Source of the DNA: Enterobacter sp. ENT03
GTDB taxonomy: Bacteria; Pseudomonadota; Gammaproteobacteria; Enterobacterales; Enterobacteriaceae
DNA: 33,261 nt
Direction of reading: 5' to 3'
Assembly (NCBI RefSeq): GCF_019218745.1
Contig: NZ_JAHUXA010000029.1
Location: 1 to 33,261 of the forward strand
Part shown: positions 6,731 through 14,802 of the stretch, in pieces
How the letters are laid out: each line of letters starts with the position of its first letter
Position numbering within the stretch: position 1 is the first letter of the stretch
Notes under the pieces: generated by a model
Seen by the model: the letters and a program-made list of their open reading frames with translations, nothing else
The model's database searches: none
Told to the model about the DNA's origin: nothing
Made by a program: the position numbers and the translations under genes

Positions 6731-8419
6731 ATGGACAACACAGCAGCGATGCACAAACCGCAAACCGTAGGTTTTTTACATCACATACGGTTAGTTCCTC
6801 TGTTTTCTTCAATTCTCAGCGGCATCCTCGTGCTGTTTGCATTGAGTGCAGGGCTGGCGGGCTATTTTCTGATTCAGGCTGATGGCGATCAGCGCGACGT
6901 GACGGAAGAAATTCAGATCCGCATGGGATTATCCAACAGCTCCAACCATTTACGAACCGCGCGTATTAACATGATCCATGCCGGTGCGGCGAGCCGTATC
7001 GCGGAAATGGATGATATGAAATACAACATCCAGGAAGCCGAAAAGCGCATCAAGCAGTCCCAGGAGGGCTTTGCCTTTTACCAGAATCGCAGTGTGAAAA
7101 CCCCTGCTGATGAAGCGCTGGATGGCGAACTGAACACCCGCTTTACCGCCTACATTAATGGTATGCAGCCGATGCTGAAATATGCCAAAAACGGCATGTT
7201 TGAAGCCATCATCAACCATGAAAGCGAACAGGCCCGTCAACTCGACAGCGCCTACAACGACGTGCTGATGAAGGCGATTAAGATCCGTACCGATCGCGCT
7301 AACGCGCTGAGCGATCTGGCGCATCAACGCACCCAGCTCGGCCTGGTGTTTATGGGCGCGGCTTTTATCATCGCCCTGATTTTGACCCTGATTACCTTTG
7401 TGGTGCTGCGTCGTACGGTGATCCAGCCGCTGCAACGCGCCGCCAATCGTATTGAGCACATCGCCGCGGGCGATCTGACGCTGGAGGATGAACCTACCGG
7501 TCGCAGTGAGATTGGCTTACTAACCCGCCATCTGCAAAAAATGCAGCATTCGCTGGTGCAGACCGTAGGCACCGTGCGTGAAGGGGCCGAAGAGATTTAT
7601 CGTGGCACCAGCGAGATCTCTATGGGCAACACCGATCTCTCATCCCGTACTGAGCAGCAGGCTGCCGCCATCGAGCAGACCGCCGCCAGCATGGAACAAC
7701 TGACCGCAACCGTGAAACAGAACGCCGACAACGCGCACCACGCCAGCAAACTGGCCGGTGACGCCTCTGGTAAAGCCAGCAAAGGCGGGCAGATTGTTTC
7801 CGGCGTGGTGAAAACCATGGGCAACATTTCCAGCAGTTCGAAGAAAATCTCCGAGATCACGGCGGTCATCAACAGTATTGCATTCCAGACCAATATTCTG
7901 GCACTGAACGCAGCGGTTGAAGCCGCGCGTGCCGGTGAGCAGGGCCGTGGTTTTGCGGTGGTGGCAAGCGAAGTGCGTACGCTGGCAAGCCGTAGTGCGA
8001 ATGCAGCAAAAGAGATCGAGGGGCTGATCAGTGAATCCGTCTCGCTGATCGAGCGGGGTTCAAGTGAAGTGGTCGCCGCCGGTGACACCATGGGCGATAT
8101 TGTGGACGCGGTAAAACGGGTAACCGATATTATGCTGGAAATCGCTGCCGCGTCAGATGAGCAGAGCAAAGGGATTGAGCAGGTCAGTCAGGCGATCACT
8201 GAAATGGACAACGTAACCCAGCAGAACGCCTCGCTGGTGGAAGAAGCCTCGGCTGCCGCAGCATCACTGGAAGAGCAGGCCGCGCGTCTGACCCAGGCTG
8301 TGGGCGCATTCCGCCTGCAAAAAGCTGCACCGACTCGCGTGGAGAAAGCCGCCCCCGTCGCGCCGCTGGCAACAACGCGCCCGGCGATGGCGAATAACGA
8401 TAACTGGGAAACGTTCTGA
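6731..8419 (+). CDS. trg: Methyl-accepting chemotaxis protein III (ribose/galactose receptor), with NWETF tail
   Basis: A 562-residue chemoreceptor orthologous to E. coli Trg, which senses ribose- and galactose-loaded binding proteins. A cytoplasmic N-terminus precedes [12 protein letters not shown] and the first membrane helix (about 20-45). A four-helix periplasmic sensor follows, then a second membrane helix (about residues 200-222), a HAMP domain, methylation helices and the invariant hairpin tip ([20 protein letters not shown] and on). The protein ends in [13 protein letters not shown] is the tether that binds CheR and CheB on abundant receptors such as Tsr and Tar, and it is absent from E. 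coli Trg. The ATG at 6731 was chosen over an in-frame ATG at 6695, which lies close to the expected FliA transcript start; a shorter start at 6749 is possible. Confidence 0.93.
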   Translation: MDNTAAMHKPQTVGFLHHIRLVPLFSSILSGILVLFALSAGLAGYFLIQADGDQRDVTEEIQIRMGLSNSSNHLRTARINMIHAGAASRIAEMDDMKYNIQEAEKRIKQSQEGFAFYQNRSVKTPADEALDGELNTRFTAYINGMQPMLKYAKNGMFEAIINHESEQARQLDSAYNDVLMKAIKIRTDRANALSDLAHQRTQLGLVFMGAAFIIALILTLITFVVLRRTVIQPLQRAANRIEHIAAGDLTLEDEPTGRSEIGLLTRHLQKMQHSLVQTVGTVREGAEEIYRGTSEISMGNTDLSSRTEQQAAAIEQTAASMEQLTATVKQNADNAHHASKLAGDASGKASKGGQIVSGVVKTMGNISSSSKKISEITAVINSIAFQTNILALNAAVEAARAGEQGRGFAVVASEVRTLASRSANAAKEIEGLISESVSLIERGSSEVVAAGDTMGDIVDAVKRVTDIMLEIAAASDEQSKGIEQVSQAITEMDNVTQQNASLVEEASAAAASLEEQAARLTQAVGAFRLQKAAPTRVEKAAPVAPLATTRPAMANNDNWETF

Positions 8420-8428
8420 TAGTGTGAA

Positions 8429-8505
8429 TTTCCCCTCACCCCGGCCCTCTCCCCAGGGAGAATGCTGGCGTTCCCTCTCCCAGGGGAGAGGGTTAGGGTG
8501 AGGGG
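8429..8505. repeat. Inverted pair of CCCTCTCCC-type palindromic repeats between trg and the PQQ dehydrogenase
   Basis: Two units in opposite orientation: TCCCCTCACCCCGGCCCTCT and CCCCAGGGAG (8430-8460), then a full unit with CCCTCTCCC, AGG, GGAGAGGG and TTAGGGTGAGGGG (8473-8504). They resemble the unit at 172-212. Lying between converging genes, the pair may act as a bidirectional terminator or mRNA 3'-end stabiliser, as REP/BIME units do. Confidence 0.8.
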
Positions 8506-8511
8506 CGACGA

Positions 8512-10887
8512 TTACGGCAACGCGTAAGCAATAATGTAGTCGCCGCGATCCGGTGACTGACGCGCACCGCCCGCATTAATCACAATGTACTGCTTACCGG
8601 TTTTCGGTGACACATAGGTCATCGGCCCAGACTGGCTGCCAACCGGCAGACGATCCTTCCAGATTTCTTTCCCGGTCGCCGTATCAAAGGCGCGCAGATA
8701 AAAATCCTGAGTACCCGCAAAGAACAGCAAGCCAGACTGCGTCGCCAGCGAGGCGCCCAGCGTCGGCATACCGATCGGGATCGGCAGATGCATCCGAATA
8801 CCCAGTGGACCGGTATCTTTCACGGTGCCTACCGGCACCTGCCACACCAGCTTGCCGGATTTCAGATCCACCGCAGACATCGTACCAAACGGCGGTTTCT
8901 GACACGGAATGCCGAGCGGCGACAGGAAACGTTCGCGCATCGCGCCAAACGGCGTACCGTCCATCGGCACAATCCCCATCTCGATACCGCTGGCGTTTTT
9001 CGCCACATTGGCGCGCGGCACCATGTAGTTCGCCAGTCCCAGACGCATATCGTTAACAAACATCAGGCTATTGTGCGGATCGACCGACACGCTGCCCCAG
9101 TTCATGCCACCCAGCGAGCCGGGGAATTGCAGCGAGCGATCCAGACCCGGCGGGGTAAAGACGCCCTGGTGACGCATCGCCTTAAACTCGATACGGCACA
9201 GCAGCAGATCGACAGGCGTGGCGCCCCACATATCCGCTTCGGTCAGCGTCTGATTGCCGATCATCGGCATACCAACGGAATAGGGCTGCGTCGGGGAGTA
9301 ACGTTCACCTTCCACGTTACCCGCAGGCACCGGTCGCTCTTCCACTTTCGCCACCGGCTCACCGGTTTCGCGGTTGAGCATAAAGATCATGCCCTGTTTG
9401 CTGGTCTGCACCAGCACCGGCGTGGCGCCGCCTTTACCGTCCGGCAGATCGTAAAGTAAGGGTTGCGACGGCAGGTCAAAGTCCCACAGATCGTGGTGAG
9501 TGGTCTGATAATGCCAGCGCACCTTGCCGGTGGTGGCCTCTACCGCAACAATTGACGAGCTGTATTTATCGTCGAGCGCCGTACGCTGGCCCGCCCAGAA
9601 ATCCGGGGTGGCGTTGCCGGTCGGCAGATAAATCAGGTTGAGTTTTGCGTCATAAGACATCGCCGACCAGACGTTCGGCGTACCGCGCGTATAGGTCTGG
9701 CCTTCCTGCGGCAGGCCAGTCAGCGCCGGGTTGCCCGGATCCCATGCCCATGCCAGTTTCCCGCTATGCACGTCGTATGCACGTACCACACCCGGCGGTT
9801 CGCCGGTGGAGAAGTTATCCGCCACGCGACCACCGACCACCACCACATCGCCCGCCACCAGTGGCGTGGAGGTCTGCTGGTAGTAACCCGGTTTGATTTC
9901 GCCCATGCCGATGCTGAGATCAACGACGCCATGATCGCCAAAATCATCACACAGCTGGCCGTTATCGGCGTTGATCACCACCAGACGCGCGTCGGTGGTC
10001 GGCAGGAACAGACGACGCGGGCAGGCGGCAACCTGCGGGCTTTGCGTCGGTGCACTCTGCGCCTGCGTCTCTTCGTAATAGCCTAAACCGCGGCAGCGCT
10101 GCCAGTTAGGCGCGGTGGCTTTACTGTCGTAACGCCATTTTTCTTTACCGGTATCCACGTCCAGCGCCAGCACTTTGCTGTAGGGCGTACAGACGAACAG
10201 CGTGTCGCCAATCTGTAGCGGCGTATTTTGATCTTCCGCGCCGGAGCCGTTGCTCTGCGGAATATCGCCGGTATGGGCCACCCAGGCCACTTTCAGATTG
10301 TTAACGTTCTGCTTGTTGATTTGATCCAGCGCGGCAAAACGGTCGCCGTGGGTGGTATTCCCCCAGTGCTTCCAGTCTTTTTGCTGCTCACCGGGCGCGA
10401 CCGGCTGTACCGGCACGTCTTCGCTGGCGCTGACCAGCGTCTGCGGCTTAAACATCCAGCCTGCGCTGACCAGCAGCACCAGCGCCAGCACGGCCGCCAC
10501 GCCAAAGGCGGGTTTTTTATTGACTGGCTGTGCCGTTTGCGCCGCGCGCAGGAAAGGCCAGAGGATCGCGGCGAGAAACGCCAGCACGCCGAAGGTGAAC
10601 AGACGCGAAAACAGCGGCCAGAATTCCCAGCCCGCATCGCTGATCGCCCAGATAATGGACGCGATAAATGCCAGCGCATACAGCAAGATCCCGCTACTGC
10701 GCGTTCTGATGATCAGCACGGCGGCGATAAGCATCACCGCGCCCATCACCAGGAAGTAAGCACTGCCGCCCAGCGTGACGAGCTTAATGCCGGGAATACC
10801 AATCGCCAGACCGATAACGATCATCAACCCGGCAAGTAACCACTGCAGGAAACGAACCCTCCCGCGCGGCCTGTTGCTTGTTAACAT
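8512..10887 (-). CDS. Membrane-bound PQQ-dependent dehydrogenase (glucose/quinate/shikimate family)
   Basis: A 791-residue inner-membrane quinoprotein: five N-terminal helices (about 12-147), then an eight-bladed beta-propeller in the periplasm with PQQ and Ca2+. It oxidises a sugar or polyol and passes electrons to ubiquinone. The layout and length match E. coli Gcd (796). The catalytic base Asp466 in HHDLWD keeps the E. coli number, and the PQQ-contacting Lys (Lys497, TSKQG) is present. The pocket His262 of E. coli Gcd, in RG-x-x-YHE, is Tyr271 here (RGLGYYE). Divergence from Gcd is substantial, so no symbol is given; glucose, another aldose or quinate are all possible. Gcd lies elsewhere in E. 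coli, so this may be a paralogue. No pqq genes are in the window. Confidence 0.9.
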   Translation of the reverse strand: MLTSNRPRGRVRFLQWLLAGLMIVIGLAIGIPGIKLVTLGGSAYFLVMGAVMLIAAVLIIRTRSSGILLYALAFIASIIWAISDAGWEFWPLFSRLFTFGVLAFLAAILWPFLRAAQTAQPVNKKPAFGVAAVLALVLLVSAGWMFKPQTLVSASEDVPVQPVAPGEQQKDWKHWGNTTHGDRFAALDQINKQNVNNLKVAWVAHTGDIPQSNGSGAEDQNTPLQIGDTLFVCTPYSKVLALDVDTGKEKWRYDSKATAPNWQRCRGLGYYEETQAQSAPTQSPQVAACPRRLFLPTTDARLVVINADNGQLCDDFGDHGVVDLSIGMGEIKPGYYQQTSTPLVAGDVVVVGGRVADNFSTGEPPGVVRAYDVHSGKLAWAWDPGNPALTGLPQEGQTYTRGTPNVWSAMSYDAKLNLIYLPTGNATPDFWAGQRTALDDKYSSSIVAVEATTGKVRWHYQTTHHDLWDFDLPSQPLLYDLPDGKGGATPVLVQTSKQGMIFMLNRETGEPVAKVEERPVPAGNVEGERYSPTQPYSVGMPMIGNQTLTEADMWGATPVDLLLCRIEFKAMRHQGVFTPPGLDRSLQFPGSLGGMNWGSVSVDPHNSLMFVNDMRLGLANYMVPRANVAKNASGIEMGIVPMDGTPFGAMRERFLSPLGIPCQKPPFGTMSAVDLKSGKLVWQVPVGTVKDTGPLGIRMHLPIPIGMPTLGASLATQSGLLFFAGTQDFYLRAFDTATGKEIWKDRLPVGSQSGPMTYVSPKTGKQYIVINAGGARQSPDRGDYIIAYALP

Positions 10888-10977
10888 AACCTTCTCCTGA
10901 ACACACCAACCCGCTGGCCATCACGAACCATACGGATAATTAAATCGCTTAATAAAGCTGAAATATGGGGGTTTTAC

Positions 10978-11011
10978 TCACCATTTAAGAAATTTATGAA
11001 CCATATGGTGA
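10978..11011. promoter_or_regulatory. Dyad upstream of the PQQ dehydrogenase
   Basis: TCACCAT (10978-10984) and ATGGTGA (11005-11011) are perfect inverted arms 20 bases apart, and the right side also forms a 10-base palindrome ACCATATGGT (11000-11009). The dyad sits about 90-125 bases upstream of the dehydrogenase start in an AT-rich gap (10888-11151) that must hold its promoter. The cognate regulator is unknown. Confidence 0.4.
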
Positions 11012-11114
11012 ATGCGCGACATGATAAAACTGTTAAATTGTTTTACGCAATTGTTAAAAATAAAATCAGCATTATTTGGCAAGGATGGAAGGGACGTTCA
11101 GGCGATGGGTACAG

Positions 11115-11139
11115 GCCCGGCAAGCGTGCGCCGCCGGGC
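11115..11139 (-). terminator. Hairpin after the molybdopterin oxidoreductase gene
   Basis: Arms GCCCGGC (11115-11121) and GCCGGGC (11133-11139) lie 12 bases beyond the stop codon on the minus strand. No T tract follows, so it is either a weak terminator or a REP-like 3' hairpin. Confidence 0.45.
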
Positions 11140-11151
11140 AGGGCAGGAGGA

Positions 11152-13449
11152 TCAGGCAATACGCAACGACGGACGCGGCTGCGCGGGCGTCACGGACACC
11201 GGGATCGATTTCGAGGTCGGCGTACCGGTCCCGTCACCAAAACGGGTCAGCGGCACCAGCGGGTTGGTTTCCGGGTAATAAGCCGCCAGATTACCGCGCG
11301 GGATGTCATAAGACACCAGGCGGAAATTCTCCACCTGACGCAAAATGCCATCAAGGGACGCGGTGGTAATATCCACCCGATCACCATCCTGTAGCCCAAG
11401 GGCCGCAATATCCTCGGGATGCATAAACAGCACATCACGCTGGCCATAAACGCCGCGATAGCGATCGTCCAGCCCGTAAATGGTGGTGTTGTACTGGTCG
11501 TGGGAACGCAGCGTTTGCAGCACAAAGGGCGCGTCCACCTCCGGGCAGATGGAAACCGGCAGCGGCGCGGCACTGAATTCCGCTTTGCCTGACGGCGTGC
11601 TGAATTTCAGGGCGGCGGCGGCATTACCCAGCCAGAAACCGCCGGGTTCATCACAGCGGGCGTTGAAGCTCTCAAAGCCCGGCAGCGTGGCGGCGATGTG
11701 GTCGCGGATCAGCGAATAATCATCGGCTAATGCCAGCCAGTTCAGCTTCTCATCCCCGAGCGTAGCGTGGGCAATGTTCGCCACAATCGCCGTTTCTGAA
11801 CGTTGCAAGGCGCTGAGCGGTTTGCCGATACCTTCAGAGGCATGCACCATGCTGAAGGAATCCTCCACGGTAATAAACTGACGGCCACTGGCCTGCAGAT
11901 CCTCTTCGGTGCGGCCCAGCGTCGGCAGGATCAGCGAGGCTTTACCCGGCATCAGATGACTGCGGTTAAGCTTGGTGCTGATATAAACCGTCAGCCCGCA
12001 CCGGCGCAATGCTTCATGGACGCGCGGCGTGTCCGGGGCCGCAGCGGCCAGATTACCGCCGAGAGCGATCAAGACTTTCACCTCGTAGCGCAGCATCGCT
12101 TCGATGGCTTCCACCGTATGGTGGCCTGGCTTGCGCGGCGGTTCAAAATCAAAATGACGCGCCAGGCTATCGAGCAGTGCGGCGGGCGGCTTCTCGTCAA
12201 TGCCCATGGTGCGGTTGCCCTGCACGTTACTGTGACCGCGCACCGGGCATAAACCCGCGCCGGGCTTGCCAAGATGACCGCCGAGCAGTTGCAGGTTGGT
12301 GATTTCCCGCACCGTGACCAGCGAGTGTTTATGCTGAGTGATGCCCATCGCCCAGGTGCAGATCACCCGCTCGGCGTTCTGCCATACCGCGGCGGCCTCG
12401 CGCAGTTGCTGTTCTGTCAGCCCCGACTGTTGCGTAATGGTGTCCCACGAGGTGGCATCGATTTGCGCAAACCACGCATCAATGCCGTGGGTGTGCTCAT
12501 TGATAAAGGCTTCGTCAAAAATGCCCGGCTGGCCTGCGACGAGGCGCTGGCGCTGCGTTTCCAGCAACGCTTTCGCCATGCCACGGACCGCCGCCATATC
12601 GCCGCCAAGATTCGGCTGATAGTAGGCGGAACTGATGGTGCCGGCTTTCGGCGTCACCAGCTCCAGCGGTTTTTGCGGATCGGCAAAACGCTCAAGACCG
12701 CGCTCGCGCAGGGTATTAAAGGTGACGATTTGCGCGCCGTGATCGGCGGCGTGGCGCAGGCTGTGCAGCATACGCGGATGATTGGTGCCAGGGTTTTGCC
12801 CGAAGACGAAAATCGCATTCGCGTGGGCAAAGTCATCGAGATGGATGGTGCCCTTGCCGACGCCAATACTGCGTTTCAGCCCGGCACCGCTGGCCTCATG
12901 GCACATATTGGAGCAGTCAGGAAAATTATTGGTGCCGAGCATACGGCCAAACAGCTGATAGAGATAAGACGCTTCGTTGCTGGCACGCCCGGAGGTATAA
13001 AGTTCCAGTTGATCCGGGTGCGCCATGGCGTGCAGATGCTGTGCAATCAGCGCCCAGGCATCTTCCCAGCTTATCGGTTCATAGCGATCGTTTTCAGGGT
13101 TGTAACTCAGCGGCTCGGTCAGGCGACCCTGGTATTCCAGAAAATAGTCGCTCTGGGCATTGAGGGCGCTGACGCTGTGTTGCGAAAAAAACGCGGCGTC
13201 AACTTCACGGCGTGTCGCTTCCCAGGTCACGGCTTTCGCGCCGTTTTCGCAGAAACTGAAGGTGCTTTTATTGTCGTCGCCCCAGGCGCAGCCGGGACAG
13301 TCAAAACCGCGGGCCTTGTTCATGCGCAGCAGGTTGCGCATATTGCTGAGGGCATTTTTGCTGTCCATCACGAAGCGGGTGGTGGCTTCAAGGGAGCCCA
13401 GACCACCGGCAGCAGCGTGGTAGGGTTTTATGGCGGTTTTGAATTTCAT
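11152..13449 (-). CDS. Molybdopterin oxidoreductase, YdeP/FdhF-alpha family
   Basis: A 765-residue soluble molybdopterin-guanine-dinucleotide enzyme of the DMSO-reductase superfamily, close in length to E. coli YdeP (759). Near the N-terminus CPGC (Cys51, Cys54) and Cys67 (FCENG) are candidate Fe-S ligands. FPDCSNMCHE at about 176-185 is the family's conserved block; the NPGTNHPRML and GHSNVQGNRT segments bind the cofactor. The C-terminal part carries the MopB-binding domain with RSHDQYNTTIYG. E. coli ydeP belongs to the EvgA acid-resistance regulon, but its substrate is unknown, and the same holds here. ATG 13449 has AGGAAG upstream. It is on the same strand as the PQQ dehydrogenase but separated by 264 bases with its own hairpin, so co-transcription is doubtful. 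Confidence 0.88.
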   Translation of the reverse strand: MKFKTAIKPYHAAAGGLGSLEATTRFVMDSKNALSNMRNLLRMNKARGFDCPGCAWGDDNKSTFSFCENGAKAVTWEATRREVDAAFFSQHSVSALNAQSDYFLEYQGRLTEPLSYNPENDRYEPISWEDAWALIAQHLHAMAHPDQLELYTSGRASNEASYLYQLFGRMLGTNNFPDCSNMCHEASGAGLKRSIGVGKGTIHLDDFAHANAIFVFGQNPGTNHPRMLHSLRHAADHGAQIVTFNTLRERGLERFADPQKPLELVTPKAGTISSAYYQPNLGGDMAAVRGMAKALLETQRQRLVAGQPGIFDEAFINEHTHGIDAWFAQIDATSWDTITQQSGLTEQQLREAAAVWQNAERVICTWAMGITQHKHSLVTVREITNLQLLGGHLGKPGAGLCPVRGHSNVQGNRTMGIDEKPPAALLDSLARHFDFEPPRKPGHHTVEAIEAMLRYEVKVLIALGGNLAAAAPDTPRVHEALRRCGLTVYISTKLNRSHLMPGKASLILPTLGRTEEDLQASGRQFITVEDSFSMVHASEGIGKPLSALQRSETAIVANIAHATLGDEKLNWLALADDYSLIRDHIAATLPGFESFNARCDEPGGFWLGNAAAALKFSTPSGKAEFSAAPLPVSICPEVDAPFVLQTLRSHDQYNTTIYGLDDRYRGVYGQRDVLFMHPEDIAALGLQDGDRVDITTASLDGILRQVENFRLVSYDIPRGNLAAYYPETNPLVPLTRFGDGTGTPTSKSIPVSVTPAQPRPSLRIA

Positions 13450-13580
13450 CGGTTCTTCCTGACAGCGGGTTGCTGAAGAATAAGTGTAATGTGCTTAACA
13501 GCAACCCTTAATCAACAACTTTCTATTATCACACAATTAACGAAAACTTCATAAGTTGCGCAACAGGAAGAACGCCGGTA

Positions 13581-14504
13581 TTACTCCGGCATCGATTTAC
13601 GAATGGCGCTGAGCAGCGTTTGCGCACCGGCAGAGAGCGTGGCGTCAATGCGGGTAATGATACCGATGGGTTCACCCGCGCCGTGCGTTGGCACCGGCAG
13701 GGCGACCAGCGCCCCCTGACGCAGATCGTCCTTCACCGCGCCGGACGGCACGAACCACACGTAATCATATTCCACCGTTAACTGGCGGGAGAGGGAGGCG
13801 GAGAGCGTTTCGATGCAGCCGGTCGGCAGCGTGCAGCCCTGGGTGGCGAGCAGCGCTTCGGTGTGCTGGCGCGGGGCCGTACCTTCCGGAGCGACCACCA
13901 CCGGCCAGGAGAGCACACGGCTTAAGGTCACGGTGTCCTGCAACAGCGGATGACGCGGGCGCACCACCAGTTTCAGCGATTCGAGGAACAGCAGCTCGTA
14001 GTTCAGCCCGCTCATCAGCTCTGGATCGGACATGCGCCCGATACCAATATCCAGCTCGCCGGTTTTTAATCCCGCCAGCAGCATCGGGTTATTCATGGTG
14101 CCAACCTGAATAGTGATGTCCGGCAGATGAGGGTGAAACTCGCCGATCACCGTCGGCAGGATCCCCAGCGCGGCAGTAGGCAGCGCGCCGATGCGCACCA
14201 CATCCGATTTCATCCCTTCTTTACGGGTCAGAGATTGTCCGGCGGAGTTTACCGCTTCCAGCACGCGCACCGCGTGGCTGAGAAACTGTTCGCCGACCAG
14301 CGTCAACTGCGCGCCCATGCGTCCACGATCGAACAACCGTGTGCCGGTGAGCTGCTCCAGTTCGTTGAGCGTTTTTGATAACGCCGGCTGGCTTAAGTTA
14401 AGGGTTTCAGCCGCACGCCCCAGGGTTCCCTGCTGAGCGACGGCGACAAAGGTATGAAGATGGCGCAGACGAATGCGCTGACTGAAAAGACCATTTTTTT
14501 CCAT
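13581..14504 (-). CDS. ydcI: LysR-type regulator YdcI
   Basis: A 307-residue transcription factor, identical in length to E. coli YdcI. The winged-helix domain covers about residues 10-68 (FSQRIRLRHLHTFVAVAQQG then LSQPALSKTLNELE), followed by a two-lobed effector-binding domain ending in AIRKSMPE. YdcI has been connected with acid stress and pH homeostasis in E. coli and Salmonella. The start at 14504 gives MEKNGLFSQ, matching the E. coli N-terminus; the frame stays open 117 codons further upstream through the intergenic region, and that extension was rejected. It is divergent from ydcJ across 298 bases, and LysR regulators often control the divergent neighbour. Confidence 0.95.
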   Translation of the reverse strand: MEKNGLFSQRIRLRHLHTFVAVAQQGTLGRAAETLNLSQPALSKTLNELEQLTGTRLFDRGRMGAQLTLVGEQFLSHAVRVLEAVNSAGQSLTRKEGMKSDVVRIGALPTAALGILPTVIGEFHPHLPDITIQVGTMNNPMLLAGLKTGELDIGIGRMSDPELMSGLNYELLFLESLKLVVRPRHPLLQDTVTLSRVLSWPVVVAPEGTAPRQHTEALLATQGCTLPTGCIETLSASLSRQLTVEYDYVWFVPSGAVKDDLRQGALVALPVPTHGAGEPIGIITRIDATLSAGAQTLLSAIRKSMPE

Positions 14505-14802
14505 AAGTAATGTTAAAAACAGAGCGTGCCCGCTGACAAGAGAAGTTGTTGAATATTGATAACCTGCTAGCAAAATATTATTAACATTTAATCTATTTGA
14601 CTTACAACTGCTTATTGCGCAAAGCGGGAGCTGGCGTTGCCTGGCTGGCGGGAAGGCAAGAGAGGCGGAATATAATCTTTCGTTATGTAAGCGGAGTGAC
14701 GAACGAGCCGGGGGCAGGCCAGGATCACACTTTCTAAATTCTTCCCGCATGGCCTTGCCGCCTTTTCTACACTCCAGATATATCAACCAGAGGCATGACA
14801 AT

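Noticed and set aside
6618-6770. 50-codon frame ([11 protein letters not shown]...) with an AGGGGG ribosome binding site just before trg
   Set aside because: The Shine-Dalgarno is good, but the frame crosses the FliA promoter and the trg start in another frame and resembles nothing known. Transcripts from the FliA promoter would lack its start. Kept only as a weak possibility.
12274-13476. 400-codon plus-strand open frame opposite the molybdopterin oxidoreductase
   Set aside because: It is the reverse shadow of a clearly conserved enzyme in GC-rich DNA, has no recognisable domain, and the opposite strand has family motifs along its full length.
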